Of a stretch of 64,000 nt of DNA, positions 22,764 to 33,466 are shown in pieces (position 1 is the first letter of the stretch; every line of letters starts with the position of its first letter). This stretch comes from Triangularia verruculosa (Eukaryota > Ascomycota > Sordariomycetes > Sordariales > Podosporaceae). A model generated the notes under the pieces. It was not told where the DNA came from and searched no databases. It worked only from the letters and a program-made list of their open reading frames with translations. The DNA is taken from the NCBI GenBank assembly GCA_033296885.1, contig MU863928.1, forward strand, positions 124,001 through 188,000, in the 5' to 3' direction. A program made the position numbers and the translations under genes.

Positions 22764-25700
22764 GATTGCGGTTCTGAGATATCAAAGCGACTTTGTGAAG
22801 GTGGCTTTTTCTGCGCGCGAACTAATCTGCAGGGAGGGAGAGTTAGATAACTTGTTGAAGCGTGCAACTTGCGATGATGCGCAGAAAAAAGAGTGCTTTG
22901 AAGGTCGCAGTGTTGCTTGTGAGCTTGCGAATCGCGATGTTGTTTGGTGGGGAAGTTGGAGGGGCGTGAGCTGTGGGCGATTAAATAGTTGGCAGCTCTG
23001 CGAGGTCGAGTAAAAGTGGGTCCGTGCGTTTAGGTGGTGAGAGCAAGTGTTTGTTGCTCGTCGTCGTAGTCGTCGTCGAGGCAGCGGAGCAGGTGAAGGA
23101 AGGACCGCAGAAGTGAATGGAGGTGTAGAGGTGAATTCTTACCGGTTGATGGGAGATAAACAACCTAATGTCTCCCCCTCCACTAATTGTTCGCCGACAA
23201 GCACCGGTACCCGTCAAGACCTCTCGATCGTCGACCAGATGTTTACTCGCTGAGATGACGACGTCGTGATTGTTTTTTGACGACGAGGCGATGGATCGGA
23301 ATAGTCCACACTTTCAGGCACACGGCAGAGAGAGAGGGTCTTCGTCGGGGAAGAGCTTTAGCAAAAGATGCACTGTGACCTGTGCAAATGATCTTTCTTG
23401 ATTAAGTTGGGGTCGACGACGAGGGAATCGATCGGGTTCCTGTATCGACCGGGTCTAAATGAGAGTATTTGGCTGTGCGTTGTGGCTACACAAGCAGGTG
23501 TGAAAAGAAAATGGAGGTTATCACGACAGCGAAGTTCGTCGGGTTGGGCGACGTTGCTTACGCTATGGTGCGGAAGTGTGGCTGGAGGACAATATGTGGG
23601 GCGGCAGAACCGAGCAACTTCCTCCAGAGGGCGAGCGAGGTGGGCGATGGTGCCTTCTTAAATATTTTTTGTCTGCCAGCCGTGTCCGCTTGCCTCAGGC
23701 CAACAAGAAAACTCAACCGGCGAATCAGCGCGCGGGGGCGGCACCACACGGACCTCCTTGACGCCCCCCAAGTAGCGGTACTTTGGTCATCCCCACAAAT
23801 CTAAAACACGCCCCCCTTGTCAACCGCGCCGTCATCCAGAGCCCTTTGCCTTGCTCTTCTTTTGCTTTTGTCACCCAAAATAATTTATGACAAGACGTCT
23901 TTTCCTCTTCCTTATTCTCCTCCAACATAGCCATAATATGATACACAACAAGCGCTGCTTTTACCACCGCTATCCTCGCTATGTCTGTCACCATGCTAAA
24001 CGCCTCGCGCCACCATGAGCTTGCCTCAGCCCGTCCTGGCAGCAACACCTTTGACGAGACCTCTCGAACGCTGCGGACATGATCGCCACTGCCAAAACCA
24101 CGCCTTGAAACCAAGCTCACCATCGCAGTTTCCGCGCCTATGCCCACACAGCCCAGCTTACAGAGACCGACGAGCTGTCTATCCATATCAAACCTGCATA
24201 TGGATATGAAGCTATCGTATACGGACAACCCAACGCCTCTTCGATTCCGAGCAAGCTTTCTTTGAGCAGGAGCCACAAACTATAACGTGAGCCAAACCAA
24301 GAGCCGCAACGGTTCTTTGCGCCAGCTTTCGTTTTTCATGCGGTCAGAGCAGTCACATTTCCCGTGGCGGTGATGCGTATTCCTGGCAGATGTTTTCGTG
24401 GCTTCCATCGGCCTTTGAACACCTCAACCCCAGCGGCTGTGATGACAGATGGCTACCACCTCGAGATCGCCCCTAACTCACCCCAAGCATTGCGCACCAC
24501 GGCCCCGATCAACGCCATCGGCATCATGGCATACCGAAACCTCAACATGGCACGGACTCGAGGTTCTACGTCTGATGTTGCACATCTTGACAGTTTTGTC
24601 CAAACGAGTCCCAGTCCAAAACAAACGACTCTAGCTCGCATCCCGGCACAGGGCCCTGGCGCATTCGCTGCCCAGCATCTTGCCCGAAGTACCGATACAT
24701 GTCCCACCCTGTCCCGAGCCACTGGTGGGCCGCCCTGTTCAAGCGATGACTCACACCACAACAACTGCGCAATCAGAGGAACTTTGACCCGATGCAAACA
24801 AACAACATGTCGATGAGGGCGGATTTTTGATTCTCATCCTTCTTGAGTTGTCATCTTGCATCTCTTGTCGCTTTTTTTTTTCTTTTCGTGCAGCGACATC
24901 ACTCACCCTTTCTCATTTCATTTTTAGGATCGACACATGCACCGAGGTGGCCAAGGGGGCCTAAAAATTCAGCTGCGGGTCAACCGCGCCACCTAGTTAC
25001 GTTCAACCAAAGAGAGCCGACCACAACCCAACTCCTTTTCTGGCCCCTTCCTCCTGCTTCTCTCACACATGGCAGCGTTGTGCTCGACTTGGACAGGAGG
25101 ATGTCTATGGATGCAATCGATCCGAAAAGGCGGGATCCATCAGGCTACAGACTGTTCGCATGAGGTCCTTGTGAAAAGCTGAGATGGTTGGCACGACTCA
25201 TTGGTTCTTGATTGTTGCTTTTTACACCATCATGCATCTGTCCGGCATCCAGCATCAACCATTCGTCGCGATAAGGAGATGGCGTTCTTTGTTGGGCGTC
25301 TTGATAGAGCCACCCCGCCGTGTGGTGACAGAGTCCGAGGCACGGGAAGTGATAGGCTTCTGATTGGCTGCATCGTGATTTCGCAATTTTGGCGTTTTCA
25401 CGTTTGCGGCGCGTGTGGGCGACGCGTCACGATTGCAACACCACAATTTCTTTATCACGAAGTTTCGGCGTACAGAATTTTAGACGGGTCTGTTTGCTCA
25501 TTATGATGAAGAGTCTGTGTTCGGATGTCATTTAAACTTTGCACCGGACCCGGTGTCACGGTACGGGGCTGAGGTGAGTTGTGCTACGGTCTGGTGTGTT
25601 TCTTATCGCCCGGCGCAAGCCTGTCGAAGCCTGGTCATGAGGACTCATATCATGCTTAAGCCGAAAGCTTGAAGTCTTTGGCCGTGTTGAACAAAGCAGA

Positions 25701-26454
25701 GAAATAGGAATCTGGTAAGGGGCATTTTAGCCCTGCATATTCGTATGGCGGGTTCGGCTCTGAGCACCCATGATTGGAATGGGCGTTGGCTAAACCTTCC
25801 AACTCCGGCATTTATTCCTGATGTGTTGACTTATTGGTATGTGTTTGTCATGTTGGTATTTGAATACTCTTCTGAAGAGGCTTCAAGATGACTGGGTCTT
25901 GGGCCAGTGTCTTCATGGCACATCACAGACAGAAAATTAGACATTGCAACGCTATCCGCATGGTTTGAAAGGTAATCAAGAGGTCTCAAAAGACAGCAGA
26001 TATCTTTAGGGATAGTCAATAGTGTAGGCAGCGAAGATTTCCAACTTTGACCATAATTGTGCCCTGTTTGAAGCTAACCTCGAAGTTTTACTTTCAACTA
26101 CCTGTCTGTGGACCTGCCATTAAACGTAAATTTGTCTGTCTAAAGCCAGATGTCAACAAGGCCGAGTGAAAGCTTCACTGCTCAACTGCGATAAGTCTCT
26201 AAAAAGTGCCCCACTTTCAGGCCAGGGGTTAAATGGCCGTGGCAGCTGGCGTGTCATGTGCGTCGTGGCTGCCTCGCGTTTTCGATTGTTCTGGTGGGTC
26301 TTTCGAGACGCGTCTCGGCCACAGGCTGGTAGCAAGCCACAGCGCACCACCACAACCACCACAACCACCACAGCTTGGTAAACGGCCGTTTCCACGATCC
26401 ACCACTTGATGCATACCATCACCGACAGGCTCGTTTAGATAATTTGCATTCAAC
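22764..26454. other. 3.7 kb intergenic region upstream of TBP and the BRCT gene
   Basis: No recognisable protein gene. Open frames such as 23725-24276 (minus, 183 codons) and 24364-24816 (plus, 150 codons) overlap frames on the other strand and show no conserved motif. A GTC/CGT-rich tract lies at about 23055-23085 and an ACC/ACA repeat at about 26345-26373. The first few hundred bases should be the TBP promoter and leader. A noncoding transcript or an unrecognised lineage gene cannot be excluded. Confidence 0.4.
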
Positions 26455-29197
26455 ATGTCAGAACAGCACGAGAAACCCCCGCTGCTTGACGGCTGCTACA
26501 TTGCCTTTGTGCAAAGCAAGGAGCTGTCGGGCGGCATGATCTCGACGGTTCGTTTCCCAAGTTCGCAACCTCAGCCGCTGTTCCAGGTCGCTAACAGAAG
26601 CTTCTAGCTCGCCCAGCACGTCAGAGAAAACGGCGGCGAAGTTTTGGAACCTGATCGCCAGGGCAAGATTCAGTACAAGAAAGCCACACATATTGTCTCC
26701 AACACGATCGACTTCGAAGAGTATGCCGAGTCCCTGGCCTGCATGGTACCGGTGGTGAGGGCAGACTGGGTTAGAGTCAGCATTTACCGCGGAAAGCTTG
26801 CACAGTTGCGGCCATACTCCCCGGACCCGCGAATGATTTTCTCGAGCGTGACCGTCACTTGCGCCGATATCCCAACCTTGGACAAAGAGTCGATATGCGG
26901 CGGTATCATGGCCCTTGGGGGTATGGAGTCCAAGGACCTGACCAAGCTGACTACACATATCTGCGCGCTCTCTCTGGATCATCCAAAATGTCAGGAGGCC
27001 AGGGAAAAGAAACTGAAGGCAAAGATTGTTCTTCCTCACTGGTAAGTTTGGGCCAAAATTGTGAGCGGGAGTAATCTTCTGATCATATGTCCAGGTTCGA
27101 CGACTGCTTCCGTCTAGGGAAAAAAATCGACGAAGGCCCCTACACCCTCCCAGACCCGGAGATTCTGCGCATCCAATCCGAGGAACCCGTCAAGATTCCC
27201 AGCAGCCAGCAGCTTCAGGGCGCGACATCAACAGTCCCCGACGGCCCATATGAAACCGCAACAGGGGAGAGACTGGTGGTGTTTGAACAAAAAAAGGTTA
27301 TGCTGGGAGATGATATCCCCGTCAACCCTTCTACACGCAAGATCATCGGAGAAAAGATCACAAGAGGAGGTGGCGAAGTTGTCGAGAGGATCGAGGACTG
27401 CGATACCTTTGTCTGCCACTATCGTGATGGGGAGCAGTACGTCAAGGCTTCGCAGATGGGGAAGGACGTTGGGAATCTGGCCTGGTTGTACTACTTGATA
27501 GTGTACAACAAGTGGACCTCGCCCCTTCAACGACTCCTTCACTACCCGATCCCAAGAGAACCTCTACCTGGGTTCAAGGACCTCAAGATCACACTCTCCA
27601 ACTATGGCGGTGAGGCCCGTATTTATCTGGAGAACCTCATCACGGCAGCCGGTGCTACCTATACCCGCACCATGAAGGCCGAAAACACTCATCTCATCAC
27701 TGCGCGCATGCACAGTGAGAAGTGTGAGGCCGCCAAGGACTGGAATGTTGAGATTATCAATCACCTGTGGATTGAAGAAAGCTATGCCGCCTGTCAGGCG
27801 CTCGCCCTCAATGACGACAAGTACAAGGCCTTCCCGAAACGGACAAACTTGGGCGAAATCATCGGCAACACATTTCTCGACGAGACTATTCTCCGCAATC
27901 TGTATTATCCAGGAGGGGAGGAGCTTATGGATGCGAGGGCCAAGAAGAAGAAGAGAGTTGCCGCAGCGGCGCAGAAGAATGCACTCACCGTGGGCTTGGA
28001 CAGGGATTTTAGTGTCATGCAAGACTCGTTCATGGGAGATTCAAGTCCAGCACCCGCTGCGCCGACCACAGCAAAGAAGGGGCGGAAACCAAAAGCTGTT
28101 GCTACTCCGACGGCGGGCAACCTGGAAACCCCTGCCAGGGCCCGTCATATCCGCACCGGGAAGGAGAATGATACGCCGTCAATCATGTCGAGTGGTAGTC
28201 GAAGTGCTAAAGCAGCTGCGCTTTCCAAGCTCCAAGACCTGGCTCCGGATTTGGCGTTGTATGAGAAGGAGAGGAAGAGGCCATTGAAGGATGGTGTTTG
28301 GGGTGGCAAGAGGGCTATGGATCAGATTGACAAGGAGAGAAGCATGAGAAGCTCTAGTCCAGCTGGCCATGCCGAGGACGAGGATGAAGAGGAACAGGAG
28401 GCTGGTGAGAAAAGCAGGCCATTCAAGAGAGCGAGGCTGTCGTTGCCAGATGTAACTATGAGAATCTGCGCGACAGGCTACAAGAGATGGGTAGGGAACA
28501 AGACATTGGAGGACTCGGATCGGGTGAGTTTTCTCTTGCGTTGCCCCATCGCAGCTGAATATCTACTGACACAGTACAGAAAAAACTGCGCAACCTAGGC
28601 GTCCACTTGGTCCAAGACACCCAGCCTTGCGACTACCTCGCCGCGCCCAAGGTCGTCCGCACCATGAAGTTCCTCAAGTGCCTCGCCAAGGGCGCAGAAA
28701 TCATCAACACGTCGTTCCTCGACGCCTGTCTGGAAACCAACAAGCGGCCCGACGTCGAAGACCATTTGTTGGTGGATGAAGAAAACGAAAAGAAATTCAA
28801 CATCGACCTCGGGACGGCCGTCGGGCGGGCCCGTGCCAACAAGGGGAAGCTGCTCTGGAATGTGCCGATCTACTGCACGGCGGACATCAAGAACGGGGTG
28901 GACAACTTCAAGGCTATTGCCGAGGCGAATGGAGCGATATTCAAGATTTACAGGGCGAGGAGCGGCACGACGATCAAGCCGACGACGGCGGAGGAGGATG
29001 GGGGTGCGGCGCCGGATCCGGTGTATTTGCTGAGCGGGACGACGGACGGGGAGAGGGCGCTGTGGCCAAAGTTTGAGGAGATGGCGATCAGGGGGCACTG
29101 TGAGCCGAGGGTGGTGAATGGGGACTGGTTGCTGGATGTGGCGATGAGGCAGGAGTTGACGTTTGATAGGAAGTACTTGTGGAAGGGGGATGAATAA
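26455..29197 (+). CDS. Multi-BRCT genome-maintenance protein (Rtt107/Brc1-like)
   Basis: This resembles yeast Rtt107 and fission yeast Brc1, scaffolds that bind phosphorylated H2A and Smc5/6- or Slx4-containing complexes at damaged replication forks. The four exons are 26455-26547, 26608-27041, 27095-28523 and 28580-29197, giving 857 residues. The introns are 26548-26607, 27042-27094 and 28524-28579. N-terminal BRCT units run from LLDGCYIAF onward, each ending near a conserved Trp (VVRADWVRVSI; KIVLPHWFDDCF). Two more are near 290-420, with HLWIEESYAACQAL. A basic, Lys/Ala-rich linker covers about 460-640, and the C-terminal BRCT pair follows (from LPDVTMRICATGYKRWV to VNGDWLLDVAMRQEL). This four-plus-two layout is the Rtt107/Brc1 layout. 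Which partner it binds here is inference. The gene is convergent with a Rad5/Uls1-like ATPase. Confidence 0.85.
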
Positions 29198-29660
29198 GGG
29201 GGGGCTGATGCTGTAAAGAATACTACTGGGCGGTGTTATTCAGCGGTATGTAACTCCAGGCGTTTTGGTGCTGCTGCCCGTTGGGATTAGGGGTTAGGGA
29301 GTTGGTTTTAGTGCTGCGTTAGGATTATGTCGACTTTGGGGCCTGTAAGGAGTAATTATAGTGTACATTATTTTGATTCAAGAGGATCAAAAGCGAAGCA
29401 TATGCACATGTCATTTTCTCAGTTTACATGGGGGTGAGATTGTAAGTGAGATTGATATCCACCACATGGGTAACGTTCTCAATCACAGCAGTTCAGGAAA
29501 TCCCAAATACCGAGTAAAAAAGCATGTACAAGTATATAAAACAGGAACAAAACTATGCACACAATATTCATTCATCATAACCCTTTCCCCCGTGTATCCT
29601 CTACCCATCCATACCCATACCCAGCCCACCCTCCCAATCATATACAAAAACCAACCAAAA
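29198..29660. other. Convergent spacer, BRCT gene / SNF2 gene
   Basis: No gene seen. G-rich on the plus strand up to about 29310 and C-rich from about 29580. It includes two TTAGGG-like hexamers near 29285-29300, too few to be a telomeric tract. Confidence 0.5.
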
Positions 29661-32600
29661 CTACCACCTCCTCCCGTAAACATCATGCTCCCTCCTCGGC
29701 TTCCTAACCCCATGCTTCCCACTGACAAACTCCCCCACATCCCTCGCCACATTCCTTTCATCACTCCCCTCCTCATCCCCCCCGCCCAAACTCGCCCGCG
29801 CATCATGCCTGAACAAATCCAAAATCTCCTGCAGCCCCAGCTTCAGCTGCCCCTTGCCCTTCCTCCTCATCCCCCCCTCAATCGTCGCCTCGGCCAGCAT
29901 CCTCTTCTTGTCCTGCAGCGCCACAATCCTCGCCTCGACCGTGTCCTTTACCGTCAGCTTATACACCACCACATCGACCGTCTGCGTCAACCGATGCACC
30001 CGGTCAATCGCCTGCTCCTCCACAAACGGGTTCCAAAACGGCTCCACAATGACGACCCTCGTCGCGGCCGTGAGGTTCAATCCTAAAGACCCGCACTTGA
30101 GGGAGCATAGCAAGATCCGAGTGTGGGGGTCGGTGCGGAGGGCTCGGAGGGCTGCCTCGCGGGCGTCGTTGGGCATCTTGCCGTCGTACCGAACTGCTTT
30201 CATCCCCGGTTGGGAGCGGAGGAAGGGCTCGATGAGGTCGAGCATCGAGGTGAATTGGGAAAAGACGATGAATTTGTGCTCGTGGGCTTCCTTGCGGAGG
30301 ATGGAGAGGAGTTCGCGGATCTTGGCGGACTGCGTGATGCCGGCGGGTTTTTGGGTCTTTTCCTTTTTCTTTCGCTCTGATTGTTGGCCGGGGCGGCGGG
30401 GTCGTCGTTGGGCGGGGAGGTCGTCGTCGGAGTCGTCGGAGTCGGATTCAGAGGAGTGGAGTTCAGAAGCCGAGATTTCCTCGCCGTCCTCGTCAGAGTC
30501 CTCAGTGTCGTGCTGGGAGACGACTTGTGACTGTGATAGTTTAGAAACAGAAACAAACGTGTCGTCGTTTTCTGTGCCTGAGTCGGAGTCGGAACCCGAC
30601 CCTTGAGCGTCAGCCTGAGAATCGTCCTTGACAATGAAGCTGTCGAGTTGACTCTCATCTTCATCGTCCTCCTCAGACGAGTGCTCGGAGTCCTCCGAAG
30701 CAATATCATCACCGCCCCCCTCAGCATCCTCATCCTCCGAGCCCCCACACTTCCCCAGCGTCAACGCCCCCTGCTGCTCCTCCCCAACTAACCAACTCCC
30801 CTCCTCCTCTTCCTCATCACTATCCTCCACAATCCTCCTCCCCTTCGCCCTCTTCCTTCCCGCCCCCATCTTCTCAATTTTAATCTCCTCCTTCACCACA
30901 CTCACCCTCCTCCCATCCTTCTTCTTCTTACTTGGACTCTCATTAATAACCTTCTTCATACTCTCCACACAATCCGAGCACTTCACCTGCCCACTCCCCA
31001 CCTCCCTCTTACTCAGCTCACCCAGACACATCTCACACTTCCTCGTCTGAATCCCCATCCCCCCAAACGCATCCGCCAAATCGTCCAAATCATCACCCCC
31101 CTTCGCCTTCACCGTCGAATCCACCGCCAGCGCCTCCTGGTCCTTCTCCAGCTTCGTATCCGTCAACCTCGGGTGATTACACGCCTGCCTCAGCCTCAGC
31201 AGCAACACCAACGCATTCGCATAATCAATCCTCCCCTTCATCATCCTCTCCAAACTCTTATCCGCCCTCGCCTCCAACGCATCATAAAACTCCCTCTCCC
31301 CCTCCGAAAACCTCGTCTCCACCGTCACCACCTTCCTCTCCGTGATCTTGAACGCCGGCTTCGGCATCTCCCTTTTCTCTCCACCATCTTCCTCTTCCTC
31401 TTCCATCTTCATCTTCATCGCATCCAGCGCCTTCTTCCCCCCCGCCACCAACGCCCCCTCCTCCTTCAAAATCTCCTTTGTCCTCCGTTTCATGAAGCAC
31501 CTCAACAGGTTATGCAGCCTCTTAATAGCCACATGTCCCTTCCCCTGCTTCATCGGCCCGTCAATATCCTTCCTCCACTCCGACAGCTCATCATACGGGG
31601 GCACCCGCAAAAAGTGAACCAAACTCTGCAGTTCGTCCAGGTTGTTCTGCATCGGCGTGCCCGTCAAACACCATCTATACTCCGCCCTCAACCCGCAGCA
31701 CGCCTTCGTAGCCTTTGCGTTCCTGTTCTTGATGCTGTGCGCCTCGTCCAGAATGACGCGGTACCAATGCACCCCAAAACATCCCACCTGCGGGCTCTTG
31801 GCTGGGTCGGGATGGCTGTTCCCATGCTCTGAAACCAGGATCTGATACGTAGTAATGACGACGTCGTATTTGGCCAGTTGTTTCGCGTCTTTTGTTCTCT
31901 GCGGGCCGTGGTGGACGCAGACTTTGAGGTCGAGGATGTCCTTGTCTACTTTTTCCTTGATTTCCGCCTCCCACTGTCTGATCAATGCCAACGGGGCAAC
32001 CACAAGAGTGCCCCGTTTGATTTCAGAGAAATGTTTCTTGTACCCTGGCTCGTCTGGTTTTGGCATGGGGTTGGAGACGATAAGGGAGATACTCTGGAGA
32101 GTTTTGCCCAAGCCCATGTCATCGGCCAGAATGCCGCCTTTTGGAACGCGACCTTTCTTTAGGGGGCCGAGTTCCCGGTTTTTCATCCATTTGACTCCGA
32201 CGACTTGGTGAGGGAGGAGTTTGACTTTGATGCCGTTGAGTGTACCGTCCTCTTGAACACCCTCTTCCGGCTCCTTTTCGGGTTTTTCGTCTGGCTTCTT
32301 CTCGTCTTTCACCGTCTTATCTTTGGTGGGTGGTGTGTCGTCCTCCTCTTCGTCTTCCATGCCACCTTCGAGAAGGGCCTTGAGATCGGCATTGGCTTTG
32401 GCGGGGTCGGTGTAAAATGTTGTGTCCCCGTAGGCACCCCCGGCTGGCTTGGTGTACTGGTAGACAGGCTGAGCTTCCGCACTAAGGGAGCTGAACATGG
32501 GCAAGTCTGGCTTTTTGGGCACGTTCTTTGGTTTCAAGGGACCTGAATTCCTATAAAGATCCGCGTGAAACTCTGGGCGGGTTTTGCGCTGGATGAAGAG

Positions 32601-32888
32601 GTGGTCGGATTTGTTGCGCTGCTGCTGTTGTTGTTGTTGAGGCGCAAACCGGGAGGGAAGCTGGGTTGGGTGTCCAAAGGTAGGGACTGGTGTTGGTGCC
32701 GCCGGCGCAGGACTGTCTGTGAGGTCAATAACCGTCCCAGGGGTGTTCAAGTTGGCATTGCCAAAGCTGGCTTGGCCACTTCGCCGAGCGGGAGTCTGCA
32801 TTGGGCCGATGCTCATGTTGGCGGCTTGCGAGCTGAGGAACTCGAGGTCGTCGTCGCTGAACGACGCCTTGCGGGCTGGTCGCACCAT
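29661..32888 (-). CDS. SNF2-family DNA-dependent ATPase (Rad5/Rad16/Uls1 group)
   Basis: This single-exon gene encodes a 1075-residue nuclear DNA translocase. A SUMO-interacting motif VIDLTD lies at 53-58. The ATPase starts at LLPHQVVGVKWM (224 on), with Walker A DDMGLGKT at 256-263, DEAH at 381-384 and LTGTPMQNN at 408-416. The helicase C lobe spans about 855-1000, with VFSQFTSMLDLIEPFL, SLKCGSLGLNLT and QAIDRVHRLTQT. Between the lobes, where Rad5, Rad16 and Uls1 carry a RING finger, there is only C-E-M-C and C-S-D-C (positions 31040-30969), followed by a long acidic Ser/Asp/Glu insert of about 190 residues. The SIM and lobe arrangement recall Uls1, but the RING looks reduced. The N terminus also has a short polyglutamine run (84-90). 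The exact orthologue is not settled. Confidence 0.88.
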   Translation of the reverse strand: MVRPARKASFSDDDLEFLSSQAANMSIGPMQTPARRSGQASFGNANLNTPGTVIDLTDSPAPAAPTPVPTFGHPTQLPSRFAPQQQQQQQRNKSDHLFIQRKTRPEFHADLYRNSGPLKPKNVPKKPDLPMFSSLSAEAQPVYQYTKPAGGAYGDTTFYTDPAKANADLKALLEGGMEDEEEDDTPPTKDKTVKDEKKPDEKPEKEPEEGVQEDGTLNGIKVKLLPHQVVGVKWMKNRELGPLKKGRVPKGGILADDMGLGKTLQSISLIVSNPMPKPDEPGYKKHFSEIKRGTLVVAPLALIRQWEAEIKEKVDKDILDLKVCVHHGPQRTKDAKQLAKYDVVITTYQILVSEHGNSHPDPAKSPQVGCFGVHWYRVILDEAHSIKNRNAKATKACCGLRAEYRWCLTGTPMQNNLDELQSLVHFLRVPPYDELSEWRKDIDGPMKQGKGHVAIKRLHNLLRCFMKRRTKEILKEEGALVAGGKKALDAMKMKMEEEEEDGGEKREMPKPAFKITERKVVTVETRFSEGEREFYDALEARADKSLERMMKGRIDYANALVLLLRLRQACNHPRLTDTKLEKDQEALAVDSTVKAKGGDDLDDLADAFGGMGIQTRKCEMCLGELSKREVGSGQVKCSDCVESMKKVINESPSKKKKDGRRVSVVKEEIKIEKMGAGRKRAKGRRIVEDSDEEEEEGSWLVGEEQQGALTLGKCGGSEDEDAEGGGDDIASEDSEHSSEEDDEDESQLDSFIVKDDSQADAQGSGSDSDSGTENDDTFVSVSKLSQSQVVSQHDTEDSDEDGEEISASELHSSESDSDDSDDDLPAQRRPRRPGQQSERKKKEKTQKPAGITQSAKIRELLSILRKEAHEHKFIVFSQFTSMLDLIEPFLRSQPGMKAVRYDGKMPNDAREAALRALRTDPHTRILLCSLKCGSLGLNLTAATRVVIVEPFWNPFVEEQAIDRVHRLTQTVDVVVYKLTVKDTVEARIVALQDKKRMLAEATIEGGMRRKGKGQLKLGLQEILDLFRHDARASLGGGDEEGSDERNVARDVGEFVSGKHGVRKPRREHDVYGRRW

Positions 32889-33330
32889 TGTGACGGTGTT
32901 GTCTTGTTTCTTCGCGGCAAAGTTGGCAGTTCGGCTGATTGTTGTGGACTGTACCAGATCGTAGAAGCTCTGTCTAAGCTCTGCTCGAGTTTTTTTGCTA
33001 GTGGTTGTCGTGGTTTCGTTTGGGCTGCTGTCAAACGGTGGTTTGTCCCTGGACGCGGGTTCCAGTCAATACTTGATTCTATTTGCCACCGGCTTCAGGC
33101 CAGGAGGGATTGGATACCAGGGAGGGGGGGGTATACCTCATCGAAAGTCGGTCAGATAGGGCGATATGTAGAGACCCAAAGCTGTCCGAGTCGCGGCAGT
33201 AGCGGAATTGGGAGCTCTGTTGCCTGCGCTGTTGTTTACTGATGTGACAAGTTTGGCACTGGGCACCAAGGCAACCACGACACCCCGCCTTTCATGTCTT
33301 TGACCCCGCCATTCAGGGGTTGGACCAGCC
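32889..33330. other. SNF2 gene promoter region
   Basis: No gene seen. It is G/T-rich on the plus strand, then leads into the first copy of the direct repeat at 33331. It should hold the promoter of the minus-strand ATPase gene. Confidence 0.4.
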
Positions 33331-33466
33331 AACCCTAACCCTCATCGAGGAGAGGAATATAAGCATACCTAGGTACGACGTATACATCTTGAACACTTTC
33401 TCGGTTGTCTGGGTATCTTCTACCACTGATCTCAGGTATCTCCCCAGATATATCTTCCAAGCAAAA
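33331..33466 (+). repeat. Direct repeat, left copy
   Basis: It matches the segment at 36284-36405 in the same orientation. Shared blocks include ACTAACCCTC-like start, GGAATATAAGCA, TATACATCTTGAACACT and TCTTCTACCACTGATCTCAG. This copy has two insertions, about 11 and 5 nt, relative to the other; most other differences are transitions. One insertion holds the palindrome TACCTAGGTA (33366-33375). Confidence 0.85.

Noticed and set aside
23725..24276. Open frame of 183 codons on the minus strand upstream of TBP
   Set aside because: No recognisable motif, overlapping frames on the plus strand, and no plausible splice extension at either side.
29280..29330. TTAGGG-like hexamers
   Set aside because: Only two imperfect copies in a convergent spacer; not a telomeric tract.
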